From Macrostomum hystrix (lineage: Eukaryota; Platyhelminthes; Macrostomidae): 64,000 nt of DNA. The position numbers were made by a program, and so were the translations under genes. Shown here one piece after another: positions 45,523-58,800 of the stretch. Under the pieces are notes generated by a model, which saw nothing but the letters and a program-made list of their open reading frames with translations, made no database searches and was not told the DNA's origin. The stretch is from positions 1,409,501 through 1,473,500 of the forward strand of contig CATNEN010000015.1 in the NCBI GenBank assembly GCA_950097015.1. Direction: 5' to 3'. Positions within the stretch are counted from its first letter, which is position 1, and every line of letters starts with the position of its first letter.

Positions 45523-47665
45523 ATGCCAATAGTCATGAGCCATACTCAGCTAGATCTGTCACACACCCAGCAGCAGGCATTTGGCACTGGTCCCGGCATG
45601 GTGGCCACCCTGTGCTGCCCGCTCTCCGCCTCTGAGAAGCGACAGAAATTTCTTCACCGCTTGTTCCATTTCCGTCAGATGGACTTTGAATATGCGCTAT
45701 GGCAGATGCTCTATCTGTTTGTGTCGCCGCAGAAAGTATATAGAAATTTCCAGTATAGAAAGCGTGAGTGTACTATATTTTTTGTTTGTAAAATGGCCCC
45801 AAACTACTAGAATAGATTTTGGTCCTGTTAAAGTTTTTTAAAATAATCAATCAAATACTCATAGTAGTTAGAAAAGCATATATTTCTCTTCTTGCACCGT
45901 CACACAGAGACTCGAAACCAATGGGCTCGCGATGATCCAGCCTTTCTAGTGCTGCTGTCTGCAGTTCTGCTGGTCACGTCACTAGCCTTTGGCCTTGTGC
46001 TGCGTCTGTCATTCTTAGAAATTCTCAAACTCATGCTGTGGATTGTATGCATCGATTGCATCGGCGTTGGCGTTGTCATAGCAACGCTGTTCTGGCTGCT
46101 GGCCAATCGGGTATTCAAGGTGCCGGGCTCCGGTTCCGCGCTGCAAGTTGAATGGGCCTACGCCTTTGACGTTCACCTGAATGCCTTCTTCCCACTGCTG
46201 GTTATTCTTCACCTCATCCAGCTGCCGTTTCTTTATCGTGAGCGCCAATTTTAAATACCGATCGTTGTAAGTTAAAATAAACAAATTCAAACCCGCTAAT
46301 GTTTTCTACTTTTTCAGCTGTACTTTACCACGAGTGGTTTGTTTCGTCACTGCTGGGAAACCTTTTCTGGCTAGTGGCCATTGTCTACTATTTGTACATC
46401 ACCTTTCTAGGATATCGAGGTGAGTGCGAAGCCGCACCTGATTTTCATTCATCTCATTTTAGCACCGAGATTATGGAGGGTAGGCAAGCGTGGGGAAACT
46501 GCAGTGAATCATTGAGATACTAATGAAAAGAGGAAGAAACTGCAGTGGAAGGGTGAGAAACTGTAGTGGAAGGGTGAGAATCTGTAGTGGAAGTGTGAGA
46601 AACTGTAGTGGAAGGGTGAGAAACTGTAGTGGAAAGGTGAGAAACTGTAGTGGAAGGGTGAGAAACTGTAGTGGAAAGGTGAGAAACTGTAGTGGAAGGG
46701 TGAGAAACTGTAGTGGAAGGGTGAGAAACTGTAGTGGAAAGGTGAGAAACTGTAGTGGAAGGGTGAGAAACTGTAGTGGAAGGGTGAGAAACTGTAGTGG
46801 AAGGAGGGGGGGAGAAACAGCCGAGCAGAGGGGGGGAGAAACAGCCGAGCAGAGGGGGGAGAAACAGCCGAGCAGAGGGGGGAAGAAACAACCGAGCAGA
46901 GGGGGGAGAAACAGCCGAGCAGAGGGGGGAGAAACAGCCGAGCAGAGGGGGGAGAAACAGCCGAGCAGATGGGGGGAGAAACAGCCGAGCAGATGGGGGG
47001 AGAAACAGCCGAGCAGATGGGGGGAGAAACAGCCGAGCAGATGGGGGGAGAAACAGCCGAGCAGATGGGGGGAGAAACAGCCGAGCAGATGGGGGGAGAA
47101 ACAGCCGCGCAGAGGGGGGAGAAACAGCCGAGCAGAGGGGGGGAGAAACAGCCGAGCAGATGGGGGGAGAAACAGCCGAGCAGATGGGGGGAGAAACAGC
47201 CGAGCAGAGGGGGGAGAAACAGCCGAGCAGATGGGGGGAGAAACAGCCGAGCAGATGGGGGGAGAAACAGCCGAGCAGATGGGGGGAGAAACAGCCAAGC
47301 AGATGGGGGGAGAAACAGCCGAGCAGATGGGGGGAGAAACAGCCGAGCAGATGGGGGGAGAAACAGCCGAGCAGAGGGGGGGAGAAACAGCCGAGCAGAG
47401 GGGGGGAGAAACAGCCGAGCAGAGGGGGAGAAATAGCATAGGAGGGGTGAATAGTCAGTGGACAGTACTCTCACTGCAATCCTGATTCGGTGGTCGTCAA
47501 TCGCTGGCCAACCCACGCGGCATTTCAGCGCTGAGTTTCCTTCGCGGCGTGAACGCCATCCTGTACCCCATCACCCTGCTGTGCATTGTGTTCCTGGTGT
47601 CTGTTCTGTTCCGCTGGAATTTCACCAAACTGTTGGCTGATTTCTACAAGTATCGCATACGCTGA
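45523..47665 (+). CDS. UNC50: UNC-50 family Golgi membrane protein, four exons
   Basis: Exons are 45523-45763, 45908-46237, 46318-46419 and 47529-47665: 269 residues (human 259). The conserved core begins LFHFRQMDFEYALWQMLYLF and continues VYRNFQYRK, QWARDDPAFLVLL, VEWAYAFDVHLNAFFPLLVI, LGNLFWLVAIVYYLYITFLG and ends NFTKLLADFYKYRIR. Five to six hydrophobic segments span the protein. UNC-50/Gmh1 proteins sit in the inner nuclear or Golgi membrane and aid traffic or assembly of membrane proteins such as nicotinic receptors. The N-terminal 35 residues are not conserved; an internal ATG cannot be excluded. Intron 3 is mostly minisatellite. Confidence 0.95.
46528..46800. repeat. Minisatellite, 21-bp unit, in UNC50 intron 3
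   Basis: About 13 units of the type GGTGAGAAACTGTAGTGGAA plus one base. Each unit contains G|GTGAGA, a sense-strand splice-donor look-alike, about 110-380 bases past the true donor at 46420. Confidence 0.95.
46801..47435. repeat. Minisatellite, 23-25-bp unit, in UNC50 intron 3
   Basis: About 26 units of GAGAAACAGCCGAGCAGA followed by GGGGGG or TGGGGGG. The plus strand is strongly purine-rich with a G5-G7 run per unit. All frames stay open, producing 100-330-codon frames without coding meaning. Confidence 0.95.
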
Positions 47666-49026
47666 GTTGATTAGCGTCTTTAATTTTACGTAGAGTTACC
47701 GGACAAAACTGGACAATTCACTTCTTAAGTATAGATTTTATTATTCTCATTTCTCCTCTTATTCATGCGTGTTAAACGCATAACTGCACTACTGTTAGTA
47801 GCTGGGCACCTTTGCTTACTGTTAGCTAGTGTTATTATCGTTTGCTATGTGCTTTATAATTGTATCGCTTTATTTTTCCACTCTGATCCGTTAAGAATTG
47901 TTTCAAAGTCACTTGAATTGGGTCAAAGGTGTACTGAAATATGGCCGACTTTTGTGTCCTGCACATGTACAAACCTGTCAATACAAATAGCCATTATATA
48001 TTCCCCTATTTGTTTCATTTGTTATGCAAATGCTTTGCTTTCTAGATTTGATTGGTTGACAGTTTTTTTAAATTCCTTTTGAATTCGATGAATATTTTAG
48101 ATTTTAGATTTAGAATTTTCGGTGGCCGGATGTTGACGATTGCACGGGTCGAATTGATTGCGGAATCGAACTCCCGACGCTACTCACTGGCCGCTTACTA
48201 CACAATAATATTAATTATTCAGGTTTGCCGCAGGCTGTTCATGTACTAGCTGTGTTTGTACCTGTAGGATAAAAGTATAAACTGTGCATGTTCAGTGATA
48301 ATCTAATTTATTGGCTAATTAGTAAGCCTTTTCCCCGCCAGTTGGCTTTATTTACTTACTAATAACTTATACTACTACTGTGAGTAGCAGCATTGAAGTC
48401 TTATCTGTGTTATCCAATTAGAAATTGAAATTTTCTGTTGAATTTTTTTAATCAAGGGTAACCCACAATGAGAAGTTCGTTATAAACGAGCAAGTAATTG
48501 GATCGCAATTTATATTGAATATGTAACACTCTTGAGTGTGCATTCACACTGCACTACAGGCGCACATATTGTATCTGGAATCTGTTGAGTATAACTATTA
48601 ATGTTACCATGCTGTCCTAACAAACTGCCTGGTCTTGTTGCTTTATTTATTCATTGCCTGTTAGAAGATGGTATACAGTAGAAACCCGTAAGTTAGTTAA
48701 TCTAAGACTTTGCATTCACCGTTGCTTCAAATCAGCAGAAGTTTGTGTTTGTCCATGGACTGAACAGCCTTTAGAAGGCTGCGTCTAGGCCCTAGACTAT
48801 GCATTTCTATCTCTGCTGGCTATCTGTTCACAACAGCTTCTCTAGGGGATTTTTTTATGGAATTTTTTTTTTGGAACTGTGGAATTTTATGGAATTTTTA
48901 TGGAATTGGAGAATCAAATTGACCTTAATTGTCCTTCAGATTGCTGCCAAGTCTGGGCAAAATGCCTGTTAGCAGTGCCAGAACAATTTGATTCGTCTGA
49001 GAGCTGAGATCCGCGCTAGCAGACCA
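47666..49026. other. Intergenic region UNC50-TUBD1
   Basis: AT-rich. A stretch at 48140-48185 on the minus strand (GGGAGTTCGATTCCGC) resembles a tRNA B box and may be an old SINE remnant. No gene is recognised; short hydrophobic frames (47765-48082) are not supported. Confidence 0.35.
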
Positions 49027-52000
49027 ATGTCCACGGTGCTAGTGTGCGTTGGCCAGTGCGGCAACCAACTGGGGGCCGAGTACCTGTGCCGCCAGCTTGC
49101 CAACGAGCCCAGCGTTGTGGCCGACGCCCTTGGCAATGTTCGCGCGGTGTTTGTCGACTCGGAGCGAAAAGTGGTGCAGTCCATGTACCGGCGTTATCCG
49201 GCTCTCCGGGGCCGAGTGCCCGATGCCAACTGCGTCACTGCTAGGTCTGTCACTCTACTTGATTGTCACTCATCTGTTACTTATCTGTCACTCAGCTGTC
49301 ACTCTACCTTCATTGTCTCTCACCCGTCACTCAGCTGTCACTCTACCTATATTCTCACTCACCTATCACTCTGCCTTTATTTTCACTCACCTGTCGCTCT
49401 ACCTTGATTGTCACTCACCTGTCACTCAACTGTGACTCAACCTTTATTTTCACTCACCTGTCGCTATACCCTGATTGTCACTCACCTGTCACTCTACCTT
49501 GATTGTCACTCACCTGTCACTCAGCTGTCACTCTACCTTTATTTTCACTCACCTGTCACTCTACCTTTCTTTTCACTTACCTGTCACTCTAACTTCATTG
49601 TCTCTCACTTGTCACTCTACCTTAATTGTCACTCACCTGTCACTCTACCTTGATTGTCACTCACCTGTCACTCTACCTTGATTGTCACTCACCTGTCACT
49701 CTACCTTGATTGTCACTCACCTGTCACTCAGCTGTCACTCTACCTTTATTTTCACTCACCTGTCACTCTACCTTGATTTTCACTCACCTGTCACTCAGCT
49801 GTCACTCTACCTTTATTTTCATTCACCTGTCACTCTACCTTTATTTTCACTTACCTGTCACTCTAACTTCATTGTCTCTCACTTGTCACTCTACCTTAAT
49901 TGTCACTCACCTGTCACTCTACCTTGATTGTCACTCACCTGTCACTCTACCTTGATTGTCACTCACCTGTCACTCAGCTGTCACTCTACCTTTATTTTCA
50001 CTCACCTGTCACTAACTTCATTGTCTCTCACTTGTCACTCTACCTTAATTGTCACTCAGCTGTCACTCTACCTTGATTTTCACTCACCTGTCACTCAGCT
50101 GTCACTCTACCTTTATTTTCATTCACCTGTCACTCTACCTTTATTTTCACTTACCTGTCACTCTAACTTCATTGTCTCTCACTTGTCACTTACCTTAATT
50201 TTCACTCACCTGTCACTCTACCTTTATTTTCACTTACCTGTCACTCTAACTTCATTGTCACTCACCTATCACTCTACCTTGATTTTCTGTCAACCTGTCA
50301 CTCTATTTTGATTGTCACTCACCTGTCACTCTACCTTGACTGTCACTCACATGTCGCCCAACACAGACAGGGTCGTGGCAACAACTGGGCCTACGGCTAT
50401 TCGGCCAGCTCCGACGAAGCGCTATCAGCTGAGCGCCTCGTTGAGGACTGTATCCGTCGAGTTGGCGAGCAGTGCGATTATTTCTCAGGCGTGCTGCTGA
50501 CGCACTCACTGGCTGGCGGTACCGGCTCCGGTCTGGGCACCCGCCTGGCCGAGTGTCTGCGTGACAACCTCGGCCTCCAGCTGCTCGCCCACTGCTGCGT
50601 GCTGGCTGACCGTGACACCCCGCTGCAGAACTATAACAGCCTGCTGGCCCTGAGCCGCGTGGCTGGCTTGTCAGACTGCCTGCTGCTGTACAGGAATTCA
50701 CCGGATGCCTCGCCTATCAAGGTAGCAGCAAGAAACTCTGAACTGTTTCTTCTCTGACCTAGTCAGATCATTTAGTTTCATTTCAATATGCCGTTTTTAT
50801 ATCCCATAAGCTTCCTACATAAGTTCATAAGCCCCACCCCAAACTGGCCACGTATTCTAAGCTTTTCCTTTGAGATCCGTTTCTTCCTCACAGATCTCAA
50901 GATGTTTCATCCCACGGACCCAAGCCGTTTCTTCCCAGATCCAAGAATGTGTCTTCCCAGATCCAAGGATGTGTCTTCCCAGATCCAAGGATGTGTCTTC
51001 CCAGATCCAAGGATGTGTCTTCCCCAATCCCTAGATGTTTTATCCCATGGACCCAAGCCGTTTCTTCCCAAATCCAAGGATGATGTGTCTTCCCAGATCC
51101 AAGGATGTGTCTTCCCAGATCCCTTGAAGATGTTTCTTCCCAGATGCCTTGTAAATCTTGCCAAATCCCTTGAACATATTTCTTCCCAGATTCCTTGAAA
51201 ATGTTTCTTCCCAGATCCCTTGAAGATGGTTCTTCCCAGATCTCTTGAAGATGGTTCTTCCCAGATCTCTTGAAGATGGTTCTTCCCAGATCTCTTGAAG
51301 ATGTTTCTCCCCATATCCCAATGCGTTTCTTCCCAGGTCCCTCGAAGATGTTTTTTTTCCCAGACATCAACATGTTTCTCCCCAGATCCCAATACTTTTC
51401 TTCCCAGATCCAAGATCCTAAAGTCAGATCTCGAATTCTGCCCGGATCCAAAGTTTCCCCCAGATCCAGCATGTTAGCAGTGATTTCAATAATGACGGAC
51501 TTCGATGGCAGGTGAACGAATCCGTGGCCACCCAGCTGTGCCGCCTGCTGTCGCCCTGTCGCAGTTTGTACAAATCTTGCCGACTGGGCGGAAACGAGCT
51601 GGCCGAGCTCAGCCGCTCCTGCTGCCCGCTGCCCGGCCTGAGCCTCCTGCGCAGCGCCACGGCCGACGACCTGCCCGGCCTCCTGCGCTCTCGGCCGCGC
51701 CCAACTGCCACCATCGCCGCCGTGGCCGTGCTCCGATCCGCTGCTCCCGCCCGTGTCAGGGCGCCGAAGTCGGCAGACTGCGCCGCTTTGAAATCCTACC
51801 TCAGACCCGTTGAGTACAACGCCTTCCCCGTGGACTACTGGATGGACGGCGGCGGTGGCGGCTCCGGCAGCGTCACACTGGCCTACAATTCGGCCTGCAT
51901 TGTAGACTGGCTGGTTCCCATAGCAACCAAGAGTGCAGCCCAGTTGAATGCCGGAGCATACGTGCATCACTACGAGAGATACCTGCCAGATGCCAGGCAG

Positions 52001-52069
52001 GCCTTGCGACTGGCGACCGAACAGTTTGCCGACCTCATCGATGGCTATAGATCGATGGCCTCCAATTAA
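49027..52069 (+). CDS. TUBD1: Delta-tubulin, three exons, short and divergent
   Basis: Exons are 49027-49244, 50367-50721 and 51512-52069: 376 residues, phases 2 and 0. The N-terminus VLVCVGQCGNQLGAEY is the tubulin nucleotide-binding start. Exon 2 opens QGRGNNWAYGYSA, the delta-tubulin form, and has the tubulin signature LAGGTGSGLG and VLADRDTPLQNYNSLLAL. The C-terminus (AYVHHYERYLPDARQALRLA) aligns with the delta-tubulin end. Delta-tubulin serves centriole triplet microtubules and ciliated or flagellated cells. It is about 75 residues shorter than human TUBD1 (453), mostly in the first exon and the middle, with A/R-rich substitutions. AATAAA overlaps the stop (about 52068). I call it a real but fast-evolving gene. 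Confidence 0.85.
49245..50345. repeat. Minisatellite making up TUBD1 intron 1, 28-bp unit
   Basis: Units of CTCACCTGTCACTCTACC plus TTGATTGTCA or TTTATTTTCA, with half-units CTCAGCTGTCA, start at the donor itself (GTCTGTCACTCTACTTG at 49245) and run to about 20 bases before the acceptor at 50366. On the antisense strand each unit carries CAGGTGAGT, a perfect donor consensus. Confidence 0.95.
50890..51475. repeat. Imperfect minisatellite in TUBD1 intron 2
   Basis: Degenerate units built on TCTTCCCAGATCC with linkers such as AAGGATGTG, CTTGAAGATG and CCATGGACCCAAGCC. Unit lengths are about 18-24 bases. Open frames across it on both strands are artefacts. Confidence 0.9.
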
Positions 52070-52801
52070 TAAATTGAATTCTTCATAATTTTTTACAGAA
52101 TCATTTTCCGTCCACGTGCTGTATTTAAATATACTAAACAATTATTTTTACATTTGTGGTTCGATTCGTGTACTCCCTTTCGATTGGAAGCTTGGAATGG
52201 AAAACACATCCAAATCCTTCAGGGACTGAAAACACACGAAAATCCTTCAGTAACCGAAGACACACTTGATTCCTTCAGGGACTAAAGACACAAACCCGAA
52301 TCCTTCAGGGACCAAAGACACAAACCCGAATCCTTCAGGGACCAAAGACACAAACCCGATTCCTTCAGGGACTAAATACACAAAACCCGATTCCTTCAGG
52401 GACTAAATACACAAAAACCCGATTCCTTCAGGGACCAAAGACACAAACCCGAATCATTCTAGGACCAAGGACGACAGTGACCAAATTATCCCGCTGATCG
52501 TACTATTAAAAAGTATTAGTAAGTAGTATAGTTGGGACATGCAACGAGTTCTCATTCGCATAGGGACCTTTGTACGGTCTCTGAAGAAGCAGCCAATGGC
52601 TGAGGGACGGCTCCCCTCCCCCCAATTGGTATTTAATTTGTGCCTCAAAATTGAAATCCACTGTCCATACTTGCAGCCTGCGCGCGGCCGGCCTGTCAGA
52701 ATTCATTGTCGTCGGTTGAGAGGGGCGGCGAAGTTTTTTGATATCCAGTAGTTGCTGCTTTTACTAGACAAGTTCTCAATCGAATTAAAAGCTCAGAGAG
52801 A
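52070..52801. other. Spacer and upstream region of the ZIP gene, with minisatellite
   Basis: From about 52190 to 52465 there are about eight units of CCTTCAGGGACCAAAGACAC with CAAACCCGAATT-like linkers (about 30-33 bases). From 52480 to 52800 the sequence is unique and probably contains the ZIP promoter (CCAAT in AGCCAATGGC at 52591). Confidence 0.6.
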
Positions 52802-55800
52802 ATGTGCAACGCTAAAGACTGGAGACAGGTGAGAACAGGCGCCTCAGTAATCTGCTTCCTGCTCTGCGTGCTGCTCAATGTGCATGTGGACTCAGCGGCC
52901 GCTGGCGAGCCCCAACTGAGAACTAATCAGTCCCAGAGACACCTTAAGCTAATCATGTACGAGTACGGTGGACTCAACAAGACTGGCATCAGCCTGGCAG
53001 ACCTGCAGCGGCTCATGATGCGTATCGGCCTCATGCCGACCGCTGCCAGCACAACAGTCGGTCCCGATCATGATCACGACGATCCAAATCATAAGCACGA
53101 AAATGAGCCAGATCATAAGCCTGAAGCTGTTTCAGCTGCTAATCAAACTGCGGAATCGTCTGAGGTGAGTCCTTTCGCATTTCCTAATCATTTTGCTGAC
53201 TCCTAAGTACACGCGGGTATTCTACATCTACTTTGACTACTATTTCACTATACTACTGACCTTTTGCCAAGCTCAGCCACTCGCGCTGTCCCCAGCACAA
53301 TTCACACTCGTATAATTGGCCCGCTTATCTAGCTGTTAGTATTTTCTTTAGGCTTCTCATTGTAGGAAAGTCACGAGTTGTCAGCTCAGTCCTTGTGTTT
53401 AACTTCAAAGCTAGGCTAGCAGAGAGATACAGGAGATTCACGTGACCCTCCTGTGGGTGGCCGTCAGCGCAGGATTGTAGCTAAAGTGCTCGGCCTGGCT
53501 GTAGCCTGCAGCTCGCACTGGTCGTGCAGTTATTCGCAGTTGGCATGCACACTCTAGGTACTATTGCTGCTGCAGTGGAAGTGGAAGGCTTGGTTTTCAT
53601 GAGCTTTTCTCTGTTTTGTTTCTGCTGAAGTACTTCATTGAGTGGGCGTTTTGAGATTTCTCTAGATAAGATTGGCCCTATCCGGCTTGAGCGGCATGAA
53701 GTTTTGTTTTCTTTCAATTTTTTCTTATTTCGCAAATATGCGAGGGACAGACTGGTGCACCTGTACCTGGTTCTTGTTTCTTTTTCAGAGTTTATTATCT
53801 TTTAGCACTGTCAATCTCTCAACCTTAAAGTTTGTCTAGTTGCAATTAATAACAGCGCAATTAACACGTATTCACCGATTAGCTTGGGCTATTTTGTAAG
53901 CATAACTTTTAAATTTGCAAAGTTTAGTAAAAACAAAAAGAAAATAAACTTAAAGCAGCAGGATGCAATAATATGTTGAAGCTCAGACACTAAAAATTCA
54001 CAAGCTCGCTTACAAAAAATGCTCGTGGTGAGGGAAAAACTATGAAAACTTTAAGGCGAGAATCAAAGCCACCAAACAGAAACTGACAAGAGTCAAAGAC
54101 ACCTACCGAAAACTGACAAGAATCATAGCCACCAAACAGAAACTGACAAGAGTCAAAGACACCTACCGAAAACTGACAAGAATCATAGCCACCAAACAGA
54201 AACTGACAAGAGTCAAAGACACCTACCGAAAACTGACAAGAATCATAGCCACCAAACAGAAACTGACAAGAGTCAAAGACACCTACCGAAAACTGACAAG
54301 AATCATAGCCACCAACCAGAAACTGACAAGAGTCAAAGACATATACCGGAAACTGACAAGAATCAAATACACATACCGGAAACTGAAAAGAATCAGACAC
54401 ATACCGGAAACTGACAAGAATCAAATACACATACTGGAAACTGACAAGAATCAAATACACATACCGGAAACTGACAAGTATAAAAGACACATACCGGAAA
54501 CTGAAAAGAATCAGACACATACCGGAAACTGACAAGAATCAAATACACATACCGGAAACTGACAAGAATCAAATACACATACCGGAAACTGACAAGTATA
54601 AAAGACACATACCGGAAACTGACAAGAATCATAGATACATACCGGAAACTGACAAGAATCAAAGACATACCGGAAACTGACAAGTATCAAAGACATATAC
54701 CGGAAACTGACAAGAATCATAGACACATACCGGAAACTGACAAAAATCATAGATGTAATATTCCAATCTAACATGTGTTCTGGGAATGTATGCTAGCTGT
54801 GCCTAGAACCGCGTGCTCTGGCCCAACCAATTATCTGCCTGCGATATGTACATCGATATGCCAATCGATAGTTGCACCAACCCCCGGTTTGCTCAAATAA
54901 AAATACGCATGCTTGGCCAGCTGGGGCCTTACAAATCTTCGCACCACACTAAACTACTCTCGTGCGGACTTCATACTTTACATACCGGAAACTGACAAGA
55001 ATCAAAGACTACCGGAAACTGACGAGAACTAACTACACATCAACCCAAAATTAAACAGAACCGAAGACACATGCCAGAAACTTCGATGACGGAAAAGTAA
55101 CTAGTAAATAATAGTTTATATTTATAGGCTGTAAAATGGGTCAGAAATTCAAAGAACTGACATTTATTTACACGCAAACCTTATCTATTGAAGGTTCACG
55201 AAGATGCGAGTTTGGCTTATCAACGATTTTCAAATCAGATTTTTTATATATTAACCCAGCCTCAATTTTGAAGATGTCGAATCTCCGAAGCCCGAAACTT
55301 CCATAGTAGGATATTTTATAGACTGCTAAAATGTGGTCATTTGACCGTACAGTCCTCAACCTAGTTTTCAAAACAGAACAATCTACTTTAAATGTAGTTG
55401 TCAAGCCCAATAGGGAACGGCTCCATAGTATAAAGCTGGCGTAAACTACGAGTACAACTTGTACTCTAAAAGTAACATTGACCCAGGAATTATCTTTTTT
55501 ATCTTCTACACTGTAACTTATTAAAAATCATGCCCCGCTGAATATTTAATGGCATTAAGTCCAACTAGACATAGTTGGACTGACAACATCGCACTGACAA
55601 CATCGGATTAACATACTGTAGATTTGGCAAGTAGGCTAGACTTATTGACCTTTTAAATTTCTCTTGGTTTAATGGAATATCTTGGTTGACTCTTTAGTAA
55701 GTCAGTATTTCCCAATCGATAATCCGAGCCACTTAAACTAACGATCCATATGGCTTGAAAATTTTATTAGACTTTAAAGACGATAAAAAATGTACAATCT

Positions 55801-58800
55801 TCGTAGTCTTAAATATATTCAGCCATAGCCACTTGTTTGCTACCAGCCACTGCACTGCGGATGGAGTTACCTCGGATGGTGTTTGCCTGTCGCAGTTCTC
55901 GCTAGCCCATAAGCTATTTTTAGCAAGTGGAATACACCGTACACGCCTACGGAAAGTAAATAGAAGTGGATTTTTAATTTTTGAGCCTGCGCTGAGGCTT
56001 CGATGTGAAGAGGGGAGGAGGTAGAGCCCAACGTCTCCTCACTTCCATCCCTTTTGCTTTCTATTTCATTCCCAATGTTCCAATGGTAGCCAAACTGGGC
56101 TCAAATACTACATTTTGGAGGCCTCGGCCTTCTTACCAATCTTCTTCGCGCTTCTGGTAAGAGCCCAGCATCTCCGATCGATTTGAGCGCTTGGCCTTGG
56201 CAACGCCCACGCACTGGCTCTGTTTGCCTTGTCTTACCCCGCGCGCGAAGGTTGTGACCGTTGTGAGGAAAGCCGGTATTTCAGCATGGCTTATAAAATA
56301 AGATGCGAGACAACCCGGCAGATCTGTCTGATCAATATCGCCTAGGAGGTCGTGTTATTCGTTTCCCCGTAATTGTTCATCCGATTTCTATTCACGATCG
56401 GATAAGTGAATTAAATAGCTGACATAACACGAACCTGAAGCAAGAGTCTGTCTTAACGCGCTGTCGATTTCTGATCAAATTAATTATAAGGCAGTGGGAG
56501 AGAAGTGATGAGTAATGCGAATCTAGACTCCTGTTCCAATGCTCCAACCTGATTGCGCAATAGAGCATAGGATTTCCTGCATCATAACAGCCTACCTATG
56601 TGCCGTCCTGTTAAATTATTTCTAACTCGAATTAAACTTGAATCAGACCTGAGTACAGGGCTTCAAGCACTGACCCATCTTTTGGCGGCAGTTGTCCCGC
56701 AAGCTAGCGAGGATGCGATTCGGCACGTTCCCGCTGACCCCTAAACACACATCTAGACTTATTATTATCATGCAGTGTACACTGTCACTGTGACTCAAAC
56801 GTTGGCCTCATACGAGTAGGCGTATATTGCACGAGCATCCAAGCCTTCTCTGCGTGCATCTCATCAAAGGAACTTGAGTGTCGGGCTTGCTACAGCCCCG
56901 CTACACTCCCCTGTGAGGCACATCAAGTATGGACTTCGCACTGGATGAATGAAGCCTTGGAGTATTGGCAAATTGTAACTTATTAACATGAGCATGAAGT
57001 CATTGTCAATTAAGAATTTCTAGTTAATAATATACCTTTTTGCAATCCATTTCGTCGTTTTTGCGTTTAATTTAGGCGCGAGCGCTAGTGTGCAGTCTAA
57101 ACAACTGAGCCATAGACACTGAGCAACTTTTGCGTTCAAATTCAGCCGTTTTGCGTCCTATTTCGGCAGCTTACGGCATCAGACATTCTCCATTTGAAAT
57201 TACAGAAACTAGCCTCGCCGCCACAAAGTAACCATGGATACGCATGAACAGTAAAGGACAATACAAATAAGAAACAACTAGACTTGAACAGTGTAGGAGA
57301 CAATAAAGGACAATACAAATAAGAAACAACTAGACTTGAACAGTCAATTAGAAACATATTTTAGTCCACAGAGTCTACAAAGTTTCGTTGGGTCGCATCA
57401 CTTAAGCCAAAATATCCTCGACATCCAGGCAACGCTGCACGTACGTCTGGCCGTGGTTCACCCATTGCAGACACTTGAACGGTGTAATGTCCTGCGCTGC
57501 AATGCGCCTCCCGCTGCACCGCAGGCGACGAGAGAGCGCGCTTCAGCGCTACCTTCAGGCATGAGCCTGCCTTCAGGAATGGTGAATACGGGGGCAGAAA
57601 CCGGCACTCATGACCTTCACCCAATCCTGGCACGTTCAGCTGCGCACGAGCGCTATCAACCATGACCAGGCAGATGGTTAGGTTCTGCCCTCGCTGGCCA
57701 TTCAAAACCGAGACGGCACGCTGGCCTCGTGGAACCCAGCCCTGACTGTGGAGTGTCCACAGATTGACACCGAACTCGTCAAGTCAGATCGTGTAGCGAT
57801 GGACGCCTTCGGCCAGCATCCACTCAGCATGCATGCGGCGGGCCTCCTTGGTCACGGGAGTGTTCCAATCCACTGGATTCCCTCTCATGAGCTTGAGAGT
57901 GATGAGTCTTCCATCCAGTGCGCGGCTGATGGCAGACAGTGACACATTCACTAGATTGGGGAATCCCTGCAGGATGTGGTTCCTCATCTGCGCCAGTGTT
58001 GCGCCAGGTTGGGTCTCCAGGAATTCGGTGATCGCATTCACCATCTCATCTGTCAAGCGACGCCTCTTTGCTCCGCCTTTTGGAAGAGGGTCCGCTCTGC
58101 CCTGGTCAGCGTAGGCTTTGATAATGCTTGCCGCAGTTTGGCGCGCAAAGCCCAGCACACGAGCGAGCGCTCGCCAGTCTGCATTGAAGTCGTTAGCTGC
58201 GATCAGTCTCTGTCGATCAACTGTCGTGACGCGCGTGTATTGTCCTCTTGGAGGCATTCTAGCCGGGAGCAGAAAGTAAAAACACCGAAACAGACTTGCG
58301 GAGACGACTATAGGGCTGCTTTCGGAGACAAATTTTTCATCCCACCCTCACTGAACGCGATCGAGTGAGAAAGTGTCTATAGCAAAAACATTCGAACTGT
58401 GCCCACAGTGCCCATGTGATTGCGCTGCCGAAATAGGACGCAAAAAGGCCGAATTTGAACGCAAAAGTTGCCCAGTGTCTATGGCTCAGTTGTTTGGACT
58501 GCACACTAGCGCTCGCGCCGAAATTGAACGCAAAATGACGAAATTGATTGCAAAAAGATATATAAGGTGCTAATTGTGATCAAGATAGCAATTCAATGCA
58601 ATTTAATAGCAGCATTCATATTTCCTCTTGTCTAATTTTTCCTGCCCTGTGCTAGCCTTAGACTTAACCCATAATTAGGTCGCATCAGGCCGGTACCTTC
58701 CGACTAACACAGCCAGCCACCCGCCTTACCAGGGACTTCCTTATAGTCACAATTTCAAAGCTAAAATCGCTCGCAGATCGCTACATCGATACGGGCTTGC

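Noticed and set aside
46471-47516. Long open frames of up to 335 codons on both strands
   Set aside because: They are translations of the 21- and 24-bp minisatellites in UNC50 intron 3; open in several frames at once and without conserved domains.
48140-48190. A tRNA gene suggested by GGGAGTTCGATTCCGC on the minus strand
   Set aside because: Only a B-box-like word is present; no A box or cloverleaf could be drawn around it. Probably an old SINE trace.
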